Below are positions 55,879-64,000 of a DNA stretch of 64,000 bases, one piece after another. How positions within the stretch are numbered: position 1 is the first letter of the stretch; each line of letters starts with the position of its first letter. The translations under genes were made by a program, and so were the position numbers. This DNA comes from Pseudomonadales bacterium (GTDB lineage: Bacteria > Pseudomonadota > Gammaproteobacteria > Pseudomonadales > Azotimanducaceae): assembly GCA_011525295.1 (NCBI GenBank), contig WTGV01000064.1:1-64000 (forward strand). The letters are read 5' to 3'. The notes under the pieces are model-generated. The model ran no database searches, was not told the DNA's origin, and saw nothing but the letters and a program-made list of their open reading frames with translations.

Positions 55879-56799
55879 TTAGTCGGCGCGGAAGTGATGA
55901 GGACGAAAAATAGCGTTTTCCTCATCAACTACTTCATTTCCTTCTGAATCGACGATAGTCCATGCTTCTGGCGTTCGGAGCACCGCTCGCACTAATTTGT
56001 TATTCAGAGCATGACCCGACATATACCCCTCAAACTCTGCTAGCAGAGGCATGCCGAGCAAATATAAATCGCCGATCACGTCTAACACTTTGTGCTTGAC
56101 GAATTCATCTTTGTACCGTAAGCCTTCAGGATTCATGACTCCTTTGTCGTCAATGCCGATAGCATTTTCCATGCTGGAACCAAGGCATCGATTAACTGAT
56201 CTAGCTTCGTCTAATTCTGAAGCAAGTCCAAAAGATCGAGCCTTGCACACATCGTCAATATAGGAGTCTTCCGAAAAATCCAACTCGACGTGTTTTGGGT
56301 ATCGATTGAACACATGGTGATACTTCACAAACGTATATCCAACCTTAAAACCATTGAATGGACGGAGTGCCGCGACCGCATCACCTTGGGAAACTGTTAT
56401 GTCGCGATTGATCTTCAAAAACTTGCGAATTCCATCACACTCTTTAACGCCATGCATCATGATTAAGTTGACGAATCCTTCCGCACTGCCATCCATGATG
56501 GGCACCTCTTCTCCGGTCACATGCACAATCGCATTGTCGACCTCCAGTCCCCACAGTGCGGACATCAAGTGTTCTATGGTCGAAATCTCAATGTCGTTGT
56601 ATCTTATCGTTGTTGATAAAGTTGTATCCGAGACATGCGCAGCCGAAGCTCGAATAAATGTGTTGGGAAAATCGTCCCGTACGAATTGAATGCCGAAATT
56701 TGTGGGCGCGGGCCGAATCGAAACTCGAGACCGTTCCCCAGTGTGGACGCCTATTCCAATGGCATCTACTGTCTCAGCAAGTGTATGCTGTTTTTTCAT
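55879..56799 (-). CDS. lpxC: UDP-3-O-acyl-GlcNAc deacetylase
   Basis: LpxC performs the committed step of lipid A synthesis. The 306-residue zinc enzyme contains TIEHLMSALWGL (the zinc His region), FVKHKVLDVIGDLYLLG (zinc His and Asp) and GHALNNK (catalytic His). Length is typical (E. coli 305). The usual division genes (ftsZ, ftsA) are not upstream, so it stands alone here. The start MKKQHTLAETV is unambiguous. Confidence 0.97.
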   Translation of the reverse strand: MKKQHTLAETVDAIGIGVHTGERSRVSIRPAPTNFGIQFVRDDFPNTFIRASAAHVSDTTLSTTIRYNDIEISTIEHLMSALWGLEVDNAIVHVTGEEVPIMDGSAEGFVNLIMMHGVKECDGIRKFLKINRDITVSQGDAVAALRPFNGFKVGYTFVKYHHVFNRYPKHVELDFSEDSYIDDVCKARSFGLASELDEARSVNRCLGSSMENAIGIDDKGVMNPEGLRYKDEFVKHKVLDVIGDLYLLGMPLLAEFEGYMSGHALNNKLVRAVLRTPEAWTIVDSEGNEVVDEENAIFRPHHFRAD

Positions 56800-57123
56800 C
56801 CTATGAAACTTCGTGGTAAAACTAAGTGTTTAACTTAGATGGTTGGCAAAAAATGGAGAGAAAATGGAGGGTTTCTGAAGTAAATCCCAAGATTGCGTAT
56901 ATTTTAACGATTTTCTGATAAATTCGCAAACCCCTACATCGACTGGAGATAAGAGAATAGATGTGCGCTTTTTGTGTTGTTTTTTTGTATGGCTGTTCCG
57001 TCAAGTGTAATGCCATTGTAGGGTGTTTTAGCAATATTGAGTCGAATGGAACACACACCATTCAGGACAATACAATTTTGACTTGAACAACGTTTCATCG
57101 ATTGATCATCAAAAGCATTCAGC
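56800..57123. other. divergent gap between lpxC and a TerB-like gene, no gene seen
   Basis: This A/T-rich stretch should contain promoters in both directions. On the plus strand TTGACT at 57078-57083 with ATTGAT 17 nt later is a poor -35/-10 pair for the TerB-like gene. On the minus strand nothing convincing was found for lpxC. No reading frame here resembles a protein; the longer frames are chance. Confidence 0.4.
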
Positions 57124-57573
57124 ATGTTTAGTAGTTTAAAGACTTTATTTTCAAAGGCTGACTCGCAACACACATTAGAGTTTGAAGAACAAGATTTAGT
57201 TCCAATCGCAGCCGCTATGGTTCTACTAGAAGTTGCTTGGGCTGACCACGTATTACAACCTGAAGAAAAAGATCTCATTGAAACTGCACTAACACAGCTC
57301 TATGGCTTTGATCAGACACAAGCTGGTAAAGTCTTGAAGGAAGCCGAGAGTGAACACAAGCGGTCGACTGGGCTTCACAAGTTTACAAGGACCCTTAATG
57401 AGCAACTGGACCTAGAGGAGAAGATAGCTCTACTAACGCACCTATGGCGAATGAACAGCTTAGAAAGCACTTCGTTCCACTACGAAGAACATGTAATTCG
57501 CAAAATCGCCGACCTGTTGCATTTGCGTCATTCAGAATTCATCAAAGCGAAGTTAGACGCGAAACAAAATTAG
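57124..57573 (+). CDS. TerB-like protein
   Basis: The 149-residue protein is helical and matches the tellurite-resistance TerB family: LVPIAAAMVLLEVAWADHVL (about 25-44) then EEKDLIETAL and a second acidic helix with LTHLWRMN. The AD...E pattern could bind a metal through Asp/Glu residues. TerB proteins often associate with membrane stress systems. It overlaps the end of bufC (convergent) by four nt, so it is on the other strand and probably unlinked to the bufferin operon. Confidence 0.82.
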   Translation: MFSSLKTLFSKADSQHTLEFEEQDLVPIAAAMVLLEVAWADHVLQPEEKDLIETALTQLYGFDQTQAGKVLKEAESEHKRSTGLHKFTRTLNEQLDLEEKIALLTHLWRMNSLESTSFHYEEHVIRKIADLLHLRHSEFIKAKLDAKQN

Positions 57574-58355
57574 GCGGCTGAAGTGTCGATTTGTTTGTTT
57601 TGGGATGTTAAGATCACCCCTCTTTTATTAAATGCCTGAATCGTGGGTACTAACTGGTTCGTCAGCAATTCGCGAGCAATGTCAAACTCGCCACTTAATC
57701 TAGCTGTCAGAGCACTTAGAGTGAGAGGGTGTTCCACCGATTCCAACATTCGAAACGTGTACGCGTTGGTTCCTAAAACTTCAACCTGATCGTTTCGATC
57801 GCGAAATGCAATTAACCATGTAGGTTGATTTGGTTGTTCGCTATTCCACGTAGATGGAGTCAGTTTATGAACCGGCCATTGATAAGACAGCAATCGTACT
57901 GTGGATGATAGCTGGACACAGGTAGCGTCCCCACTGATATCAAGATTAGCGCACTTCGGCGCATCCGGAGCTAGACGTAGTTGCATTCTCATCGCATCTA
58001 AATGGCACATTTCACTCATGAACGGATACTCGGTACTCTCCTGATTGGAATTCTCTAAATACTCTAAGAAAGCAATCGGAATGTCTTTGAAATAGGGCGA
58101 AGAGCAAGACTGTTCTCGCATGAATCCTCGAATGAGAGTGTCCCATGTATCGTCATCGACGAAAGGCCGGAACGACTTAAACGATTTCGCACAGAACGAA
58201 GCCAAGTTGTTGAAAAAGAGACGTTTGTAAATGTCCATACGTCGTTGTTCAATACCTGGAGGCACGGTATTGTGCGCAGGGTCTCGAATGTAATCGGCGA
58301 ACTGCTTTTGAATTCGTTGATACGCGGGTAAATCGTCGCCTAAACTACGGTCCAC
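57570..58355 (-). CDS. bufC: BufC, DUF2063 partner of the bufferin enzyme
   Basis: The 261-residue protein matches DUF2063: LPAYQRIQKQFADYIRDP at the start (about 9-26), IYKRLFFNNLASFC, and the later CHLDAMRM helix. It is the recruiting partner of the MNIO enzyme in bufferin systems. The start is GTG at 58355, overlapping the end of bufB by 11 nt, so the two are translationally coupled. It ends in convergence with the TerB-like gene. Confidence 0.88.
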   Translation of the reverse strand: MDRSLGDDLPAYQRIQKQFADYIRDPAHNTVPPGIEQRRMDIYKRLFFNNLASFCAKSFKSFRPFVDDDTWDTLIRGFMREQSCSSPYFKDIPIAFLEYLENSNQESTEYPFMSEMCHLDAMRMQLRLAPDAPKCANLDISGDATCVQLSSTVRLLSYQWPVHKLTPSTWNSEQPNQPTWLIAFRDRNDQVEVLGTNAYTFRMLESVEHPLTLSALTARLSGEFDIARELLTNQLVPTIQAFNKRGVILTSQNKQIDTSAA

Positions 58356-59211
58356 GCTTGGTTTGCTCCGATTTGGCGTTATCGCATTGTTGTTGGTACT
58401 CTTTGATCCGAGAAACTTCCGATATTAATTCGGGGATCGCCGGAAAGTTAAAGTCTCGTTCTAATAGTGTTGGGATCGTTCCATATCGCTGGTAGACATG
58501 TTCAAGTAATTGCCAAACCGGATCAGCTACTGCAGCTGCGTGTGTATCAATCCTCAAATCTTCTGCTTCTTTAAAGTGTCCTGCGATGTGAATATAGGTT
58601 ACTCTTGAGATCGGTAGAGTGTCAATGAATTCGTAAGGATCGTATCCGAAGTTCACGCTGTTCACATATGCATTGTTGACATCGAGTAAGAGATTGCAGT
58701 CCGCTTCCGTGAGCACGGCATTAATGAATTCACTTTCGCTAAGTTCTTGACCTGGAGCGGCGTAGTATGAAACGTGTTCAACAGCAATTTTTCGCTCTAG
58801 CACCTCTTGTACGGTACGAATTCTGGATGCTACATGTCGCACCGCATCTTCGGTGAAAGGAATTGGCATCAGATCATAGAGATGACCATGATCGCTACAT
58901 GCGCTCAAGTGATCCGAATAGAGTGAGATGTTGTGTGTGTCGAGAAATTCTCGAACACTCGCTACAAAGTCCAAATCTAAGGGGCTAGGACCACCGATCG
59001 AGAGCGATAGTCCGTGGCAAACTACCGGGAATCGTTCCGCGTACGTCCGAAATTCCCGCCCAGAACGACCACCGACATCAATCCAATTTTCTGGCGCAAC
59101 TTCCCAGAAGTCGACATTCTCATTAATGAGTTCCGGATGCTCGCGGAGCGCGCGAAACATACCACGACGCAGGCCTAGACCGGCGCCTCGAATAGATAGT
59201 TGTTGGAGCAC
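58345..59211 (-). CDS. bufB: BufB, MNIO (DUF692) iron-dependent modification enzyme
   Basis: DUF692 enzymes are multinuclear iron oxidases with a TIM-barrel fold that modify Cys in peptide precursors. The 288-residue protein shows the expected ligands: VVCHGLSLSIGG (about 62-73), LYSDHLSAC, EHVSYYA, LLLDVNNAYVNSVNFGYDP, YIHIAGHFKE, DTHAAAV and LLERDFNFP. IRGAGLGLRR at the N-terminus is a family trait. The GTG start at 59211 has no clear Shine-Dalgarno; it lies directly after the terminator-like hairpin. It acts with bufC on the precursor bufA, copper chelation being the family role. Confidence 0.92.
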   Translation of the reverse strand: MLQQLSIRGAGLGLRRGMFRALREHPELINENVDFWEVAPENWIDVGGRSGREFRTYAERFPVVCHGLSLSIGGPSPLDLDFVASVREFLDTHNISLYSDHLSACSDHGHLYDLMPIPFTEDAVRHVASRIRTVQEVLERKIAVEHVSYYAAPGQELSESEFINAVLTEADCNLLLDVNNAYVNSVNFGYDPYEFIDTLPISRVTYIHIAGHFKEAEDLRIDTHAAAVADPVWQLLEHVYQRYGTIPTLLERDFNFPAIPELISEVSRIKEYQQQCDNAKSEQTKRGP

Positions 59212-59223
59212 AAGTGAAAAACA

Positions 59224-59266
59224 GACGAATTGTGGTTCGGACTTAAATTCGGAACCACAATTCGTC
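59224..59266 (-). terminator. strong hairpin with T-run between bufA and bufB
   Basis: A perfect 15-bp stem, GACGAATTGTGGTTC with GAACCACAATTCGTC and a 13-nt loop, is followed on the minus strand by TGTTTTTCAC. This is a good Rho-independent terminator. It lies between the precursor gene and the maturation genes of the same operon, so partial read-through would give more precursor than enzyme. The bufB start lies about 12 nt beyond the hairpin. Confidence 0.88.
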
Positions 59267-59299
59267 AGTTAAAACGAAAGTTTGTATGGAAAAAGGAGA

Positions 59300-59644
59300 T
59301 TACTCCTCGGTGGTTTCCTCTTCTTCTTCCTCGTCGGCGTCTTCGTCGTCTTCGTCGGCGTCTTCTTCTTCACCGCACTGACCTTCGCCACACCCGCCTT
59401 CGTCTTCTCCACATTCACCTTCATCATCGCCTTCTTCGTCGTCTTCGTCGTCGCCGCATTGACCTTCGCCACACGAAGCTTCTTCTTCGTCTTCAGCGGC
59501 TAATACATCGATATCGTCGAGAGACTCTGCTACGAATAGATTGGTAGCATCTTCGTCAAGAGAAGCACTGAGGCTTACACCGAGAGAAGCAGCCATAAAC
59601 GCACCAACACCAATGATGGCAGGTTTGGATTCATTAATTTTCAT
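59300..59644 (-). CDS. bufA: BufA-like bufferin precursor, highly acidic
   Basis: The 114-residue precursor has a secretion signal-like hydrophobic segment (about 9-28) and a leader rich in Asp/Glu. The core (about 55-92) has EASCG, then EGQCG (60-64), EGECG (75-79), EGGCG (82-86) and EGQCG (87-91): four copies of the EGxCG pattern that the MNIO enzyme modifies in bufferins, with Lys replaced by Gln, Glu or Gly. Five Cys total. The remainder of the core and the tail (92-114) are almost pure Glu/Asp. GAGGA before the ATG fits. The bufB and bufC genes follow after a terminator hairpin. Copper binding is inferred from the family. Confidence 0.85.
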   Translation of the reverse strand: MKINESKPAIIGVGAFMAASLGVSLSASLDEDATNLFVAESLDDIDVLAAEDEEEASCGEGQCGDDEDDEEGDDEGECGEDEGGCGEGQCGEEEDADEDDEDADEEEEEETTEE

Positions 59645-59750
59645 GGAAAAATCCTCACAAGGGTTAGGGGTTTTGTAACTAAAAACTGCCTTGTTACAGT
59701 TTCAACCTACATTGCAATTAGTAGAAGTGACAATATTACTCACAAATAAT

Positions 59751-59771
59751 TCCATTATTCCTCCATTATTC
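59751..59771. repeat. direct repeat upstream of bufA
   Basis: TCCATTATTC occurs at 59751-59760 and 59762-59771 on the plus strand, an 11-nt period, about 107-127 nt before the bufA start. Such in-phase repeats can be a regulator's operator, but no known copper-responsive (CueR, CopY) motif is recognised here, and A/T-rich context makes chance possible. Confidence 0.35.
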
Positions 59772-59842
59772 AGACAGAATCATAGAATTGGCAAAAAGTT
59801 TGAGATTTACATGCCAAATACCCAAATTACTCGGTAGGACAA

Positions 59843-62800
59843 CTATTTTGGGTGTTCCCACTGTGCGAATGCTTGTTCCAAACGCTGAGGAGATAGTTTA
59901 GTCCTAGTCTTTAATTCCTGGCAGAATAGAGACAGTCGATACTCTTGCAGTAAGTGAAATAATCCGTCTGCATAGGGGTGTTGACGCGGGACGCCAAGCG
60001 AAGCTAGTCGTTCCTGCCAACGTGCTACTTCTCTAGTTGCAAGCAAATCCTTTTTAAGTTTCCCCGAGAGCCGATCCAACCGAGTCTTGATCCCTTGAAG
60101 GTACCGAGGTAAATCAGGCATGCGTTCATTGGAAAATGAAAATGGAAAATCCGAATCAAAGAGGCTATAGAGTTGTTGTCTGATGTCTTCTCGAGATTCC
60201 TGAAATATTGGTTTCTCCAAAGACTCTACTCTAAGCATCAAGTGATGTCTCATCGACAATGCGTTCGACACTAGATCCATCAGGTGAAGAGCATTGGGAA
60301 TGAAATGTTGACGGTTAATTTCGATTACTTGCTGAAACTCTTCCTCACTTTCAGGTAACGGTGGACGAGGAAAAAACGTGTCGCGAGCTGCTGTCAAAAA
60401 AAGCAACTGTCGAAAGTCATGAAGATTCCCAAGATTCGACGAGTACAACTGTAGTGCACGGTCATTATTGAACTGAGACGATAAGTAATTTATCGTCTCA
60501 CGTTCCCTTATTAGCGCTAGCCGACACGTCCCCCTTAGTGATCCTTGGTATTGGTCTCGTTCATCGAAACCTACCTGGATGTCGACACAGTCGCCGCGAT
60601 CCACGAGCACAGGGAATAGCACAATCGTTCCCGATGGACTCTTTGCTGTAATTGTGCGAGATAGCCCAGATTGTGGAAATGTTTTCAATCCTTGTTGCTC
60701 AAACTGTGCCTTAAATGAATCATCAAAATGACTTTCAAGAAGGTGTTGAACGCGTTGCCGCACTTCCGCTAAGTTTCGGCCTTGTGCGATCACGTTTTGC
60801 TTTTGATCAACAATTTGAATGTTCATGATCAGATGTTTTGAAACTTCGTCCAAACTCCACGCAGACGTCGCAACTTCCACATGAAATAAAGCTCGTATTC
60901 TTTGCGACAACACTTCTGCGAGAGGGCCGACGCGATAATGACTTGATTGCAATAGAAGAGGCACTAATTCATTGACCTTATCGGGTATTGGAGCTAGTTG
61001 CTTTCGAAACTGTTTTGGAAGTCGGCGTAACAATTCATTGCACTTCTCTTCAAAGAATCCAGGAACAATCCATTCCAAACTCGATTGATGGAGCTTTGGT
61101 AAATCCGCTAGTGGAACGAGAATCGATACTCCATCGTCATCGCGACCGGGACCAAATTTGTATCGTAGCGTAAAGCGAACAGAGTTTATTTCTAGTTCTG
61201 CAGGATATGCTTGTTCACGAATGGAATAGTCGGGAAGATGTAGAAATTCTTCGCGTTGAATGAGCAAATCACTACGTTGCTTTGCATCAGCTGTGCGATA
61301 CCATCGCATGAACGATGTTCGATCACAAACTTCATCGGGAACCTTTTTACGATATAGCTCGACAACACCATCTTCGCCTAAGACAACGTCTGTTCGTCGC
61401 TCCTTCGATTGTGTTTCAAGTAGAGATTCTCGAAGTTCGAAATTTGTACGAACTTCCTGAATTTCAAGGTTAGCTTCATTGCGAGCCAACGCGTGGGTCA
61501 AGAACATTTCTCGAGCGGTACTACGATCGTAATCTGCGAGTCTGACGATGCGATTATGAACAATGGGTAAACCATACACGGAAAGATCTAAGTGGGTGCG
61601 GCAATCGTCTTTCGTTGAATCCCAATAATGGTCGTGTACCCTGGTATTCACAAACGAGCGAGCGAAAGGTTCAATCCAATTTGGTTTGATTTCGGCGAGA
61701 CCACGTGCATAGACCCTCGACGTTTCAACAATTGTTGCTGCAACCACCCACTTCGGCTTGCGCTTTGCAATTACTGAGCCCGGAAACAAAGAGAACTTGA
61801 GATTGCGGGCACCCTGATAAGAAGAATCTTCCAAGCGAAGTCCTAGAAAACTCAACGACCCACTCAATATGGATTTGTGGATTCTTTCAAAGCTTGCTAC
61901 CCTCTCATTGAGATTCATTCGCAAACGTCTACAGGTTAGCACAAGTTGGCGATGTAACGCACGCCATTCCAAGTATCGTTGAGTGGACACAAAGTGTCGC
62001 TCAAGGACACGTCTCAACTGATTCCATGAATGGTCTTCCCTCAGTTTTTCGATCCATTCCCACAAACTAAGATACGACAAAAAGTCCGATTTGGGATGAC
62101 GGAATTGTTGGTGCATTTTGTCCGCAGCCTGTTGTTGTTCCAATGGTCGGAGAAATGGTTCCTGTGCTGCTAAAGCAGAAACAATAACTAGCAGTTCCTT
62201 CAGTGCTTTCTGTTGATTCGCCTCAATTAACATTCGTGCAAGTCTCGGATCCACGGGAATCTGCACCATTTGTCTACCCAGATCGGTAATCTGATCATGT
62301 TGCAAAGCTCCTAATTCATGCAACAGTCTCTTTGCCGCGGCGACGGCTCGGTCGTCAGGACGATTGATAAAAGGAAAAGTAGCGATCTCACCAAAGCCGA
62401 AGACCATCATTTGTAACACGACTGCGGCAAGATTAGTCCGCATAATTTCTGGATCCGTGAATGCTTCCCTAGACAAGTAGTCCTCTTCTGAGAATAACCG
62501 AAAACACACACCTGGAGCTAAACGACCACATCTGCCTGCTCGCTGATTTGCACTGGCTTGTGATATTGCCTCGATGGGCAATCTCTGAATTCGAGAACGC
62601 ACACTAAAACGACTAATCCTCGCTTGTCCAAAGTCGATTACATATCGAATGTTTGGTACAGTAAGACTGGTTTCAGCCACGTTGGTCGCAAGCAATATGC
62701 GACGTTTTGAAGATGTTAGAAAAATCTTTCGTTGCTCAGAAGCAGGCAATCGAGCGTACAAAGGTAGCACCTCAAACTTTTCACCAAATTGCCGTCTGAA

Positions 62801-63670
62801 CCAGTGTGCCCAATTGAAAATCTCTCGTTCACCAGGCAGAAATACCAATACATCCTGTACTTCGCTAGTGGGTTCCGCTTGAATTTCTTCAAGGCAGTTA
62901 AACATTACTTCCTCGGCGTCCTCTTCAACCGGTTTGTACCTCGTCTCTATCGGATAGGATCTACCTTCTGCGACAAAAACAGGTGCATTGTCGAAGAACG
63001 AAGAGAATTCTTGGACATCAATTGTGGCACTGGTCACAATTACGCGTAAATCGGTACGTTTTGCTAAAAGATGCTTTAGATATCCAAGTAAGAAATCAAT
63101 GTTTAAGCTACGTTCATGTGCTTCATCGATAATTATCGTATCGTAGTCGTACAACAACCGATCGCGTCGGATTTCGGTTAACAGCAACCCGTCAGTCATC
63201 ACTTTAACGAGCGTGTTCTGGCTCACTTTATCTTCAAACCGAACAGCAAATCCAACCCTTTCACCCACCTTAGTGTTGAGTTGCTGAGCAAGCCGGTCTG
63301 CTACGCTACGCGCAGCTAAACGACGTGGTTGCGTGTGGCAAATCATTCCACGGATACCTAAATCGGCTTTCAAACATGCTAAAGGCAGTTGAGTAGTCTT
63401 ACCCGATCCAGTTTGGCCGGCAACTAGGATCACTTGATGCTGCCTCAATGCTCTAACGACTTCTGGTAAGACAGCACAAATTGGAAGGTCTGATTGATAG
63501 TCGACTCGTGGTACCAACGTCTTTCGACGAGCTACCTCTCCGGCACTCTTTGACAATAGAGTTAGAGTTTTCTGATTGGGTTCAACACGTCGACGTGCTT
63601 TTCGAAGGATAGGAGTATCCTGCGCGAGAATTAGATCAGGTGAAAAATCTTGGATTCTAGGACGTCGCAT
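59843..63670 (-). CDS. hrpA: ATP-dependent RNA helicase HrpA
   Basis: HrpA is a DEAH-box RNA helicase acting in mRNA processing and ribosome rescue. The 1275-residue protein has GQTGSGKTTQLP (motif I, about 86-97), DEAH, SAT and QRAGRCGR (motif VI), an HA2/OB region and the long C-terminal extension characteristic of HrpA (E. coli 1300). It stands alone upstream of bufA on the same strand, about 200 nt away. An ATG at 63670 is used. Confidence 0.96.
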   Translation of the reverse strand: MRRPRIQDFSPDLILAQDTPILRKARRRVEPNQKTLTLLSKSAGEVARRKTLVPRVDYQSDLPICAVLPEVVRALRQHQVILVAGQTGSGKTTQLPLACLKADLGIRGMICHTQPRRLAARSVADRLAQQLNTKVGERVGFAVRFEDKVSQNTLVKVMTDGLLLTEIRRDRLLYDYDTIIIDEAHERSLNIDFLLGYLKHLLAKRTDLRVIVTSATIDVQEFSSFFDNAPVFVAEGRSYPIETRYKPVEEDAEEVMFNCLEEIQAEPTSEVQDVLVFLPGEREIFNWAHWFRRQFGEKFEVLPLYARLPASEQRKIFLTSSKRRILLATNVAETSLTVPNIRYVIDFGQARISRFSVRSRIQRLPIEAISQASANQRAGRCGRLAPGVCFRLFSEEDYLSREAFTDPEIMRTNLAAVVLQMMVFGFGEIATFPFINRPDDRAVAAAKRLLHELGALQHDQITDLGRQMVQIPVDPRLARMLIEANQQKALKELLVIVSALAAQEPFLRPLEQQQAADKMHQQFRHPKSDFLSYLSLWEWIEKLREDHSWNQLRRVLERHFVSTQRYLEWRALHRQLVLTCRRLRMNLNERVASFERIHKSILSGSLSFLGLRLEDSSYQGARNLKFSLFPGSVIAKRKPKWVVAATIVETSRVYARGLAEIKPNWIEPFARSFVNTRVHDHYWDSTKDDCRTHLDLSVYGLPIVHNRIVRLADYDRSTAREMFLTHALARNEANLEIQEVRTNFELRESLLETQSKERRTDVVLGEDGVVELYRKKVPDEVCDRTSFMRWYRTADAKQRSDLLIQREEFLHLPDYSIREQAYPAELEINSVRFTLRYKFGPGRDDDGVSILVPLADLPKLHQSSLEWIVPGFFEEKCNELLRRLPKQFRKQLAPIPDKVNELVPLLLQSSHYRVGPLAEVLSQRIRALFHVEVATSAWSLDEVSKHLIMNIQIVDQKQNVIAQGRNLAEVRQRVQHLLESHFDDSFKAQFEQQGLKTFPQSGLSRTITAKSPSGTIVLFPVLVDRGDCVDIQVGFDERDQYQGSLRGTCRLALIRERETINYLSSQFNNDRALQLYSSNLGNLHDFRQLLFLTAARDTFFPRPPLPESEEEFQQVIEINRQHFIPNALHLMDLVSNALSMRHHLMLRVESLEKPIFQESREDIRQQLYSLFDSDFPFSFSNERMPDLPRYLQGIKTRLDRLSGKLKKDLLATREVARWQERLASLGVPRQHPYADGLFHLLQEYRLSLFCQELKTRTKLSPQRLEQAFAQWEHPK

Positions 63671-63738
63671 TAGAGTTCAAGAATGTGATCCAGCCGAAGC
63701 AAATTATGTACGATCCGTGTTCGGTCTAAAGTTTTAAA

Positions 63739-63993
63739 CTAAGTCGACTTATTTTTTGAACTTGCAACCCTACGTAGTAACAAAATAGCCAAGAACACCA
63801 ATCCGATACAAAGAGTTCCTAACAAGCCAAATGCAGTTGCGCCCGCAGGATCTTGATCGACTTCAAGAAACGACTGAAAAAAGAATACTACAAATAACGG
63901 GGCAAAAAATCCATCTTCAAATTCCCACGGCCACAATGCCCAAAAGCTTCCCACCGAGATCACGAAATACGCAAGTAATTTAACTCTCTTCAA
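63739..63993 (-). CDS. small membrane protein, possibly cut by the window edge
   Basis: The frame encodes 84 residues with three hydrophobic segments (about 5-20, 29-41 and 52-73), starting at a TTG at 63993. The frame stays open to the window edge at 64000, so the true start may lie outside. It ends in a basic Lys/Ser-rich tail. It lies 68 nt upstream of hrpA on the same strand. No family is recognised. Confidence 0.5.
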   Translation of the reverse strand: MKRVKLLAYFVISVGSFWALWPWEFEDGFFAPLFVVFFFQSFLEVDQDPAGATAFGLLGTLCIGLVFLAILLLRRVASSKNKST

Positions 63994-64000
63994 CGCAAGA

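Noticed and set aside
59230-59547. Plus-strand frames over bufA
   Set aside because: They are Arg/Leu-rich readings caused by the GA-rich acidic codons of bufA on the other strand, not genes.
1-64000. CRISPR arrays, insertion sequences, phage genes or rRNA
   Set aside because: No regularly spaced repeats, transposase, integrase other than XerD, or rRNA-like sequence was seen.

Overview
The window reads as a chromosomal segment of a gammaproteobacterium. The main evidence is gene order. The blocks gyrA-serC-hisC-cmk-rpsA-ihfB, ubiG-yciK, xerD-dsbC-recJ-prfB-lysS, yciO-trpS-scpA-scpB-rluB, rpsP-rimM-trmD-rplS next to ffh, the ypjD/corB pair divergent from ffh, and tRNA-Ala beside gltX are all arrangements known from this class. 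Base composition looks moderate by eye, and TTG and GTG starts are frequent. TonB-dependent receptors, lpxC, ubiG and dsbC point to a Gram-negative aerobe. tRNA-Sec and a SelD fusion show that it uses selenium. Genus cannot be told from the sequence alone.

Layout. Positions 321-5266 (+) hold a dedicated TonB system: an outer-membrane receptor, ExbB, two ExbD-type proteins and TonB. Positions 5319-14201 (-) hold ihfB, rpsA, cmk, hisC, serC and gyrA, with a decayed ankyrin-repeat gene between rpsA and cmk. Positions 14388-15840 (+) hold ubiG and yciK. Positions 15866-29557 (-) are a long housekeeping run covering chromosome segregation (scpAB, xerD), translation (trpS, lysS, prfB with its frameshift, rpsP-rimM-trmD-rplS), repair (ung, recJ) and periplasmic disulfide isomerisation (dsbC). 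An outer-membrane barrel gene then separates rpsP from ffh. Positions 32278-34687 (+) hold a CcsA-like protein, a CorB-like CBS protein and a small Cys-tailed protein. Positions 34689-40030 (-) hold leuA, a second large TonB receptor and a frameshifted OsmC gene.

Positions 40276-47705 hold selC, a rhomboid, a GCS2-type ligase with a zinc amidohydrolase, the oxidoreductase-SelD fusion, a small lipoprotein, coaE and an unknown protein. Positions 47693-50704 (-) hold a copper-exporting ATPase and an orphan cytochrome oxidase subunit III. Positions 50946-54125 (+) hold a membrane/ion cluster: a PspB-like protein, a MscS-type channel, a soluble MgtE-like protein and a full MgtE. tRNA-Ala, gltX, lpxC and a TerB-like gene follow.

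Positions 57570-59644 (-) are a bufferin-type RiPP operon (bufA, bufB, bufC) whose precursor is extremely acidic and carries four EGxCG motifs. A strong hairpin followed by a T-run lies between the precursor gene and the maturation genes. hrpA and a small membrane protein close the window.

The most interesting items are the poly-acidic bufferin operon, an ExbD paralogue with the channel Asp replaced by Asn, a GyrA with Leu and Asn at the two main quinolone-resistance positions, cmk with a probable CTG start, an S16 protein with a ~140-residue acidic tail, and an osmC gene broken by a 14-bp tandem duplication. All coordinates and motifs were read by eye; no database search was run.
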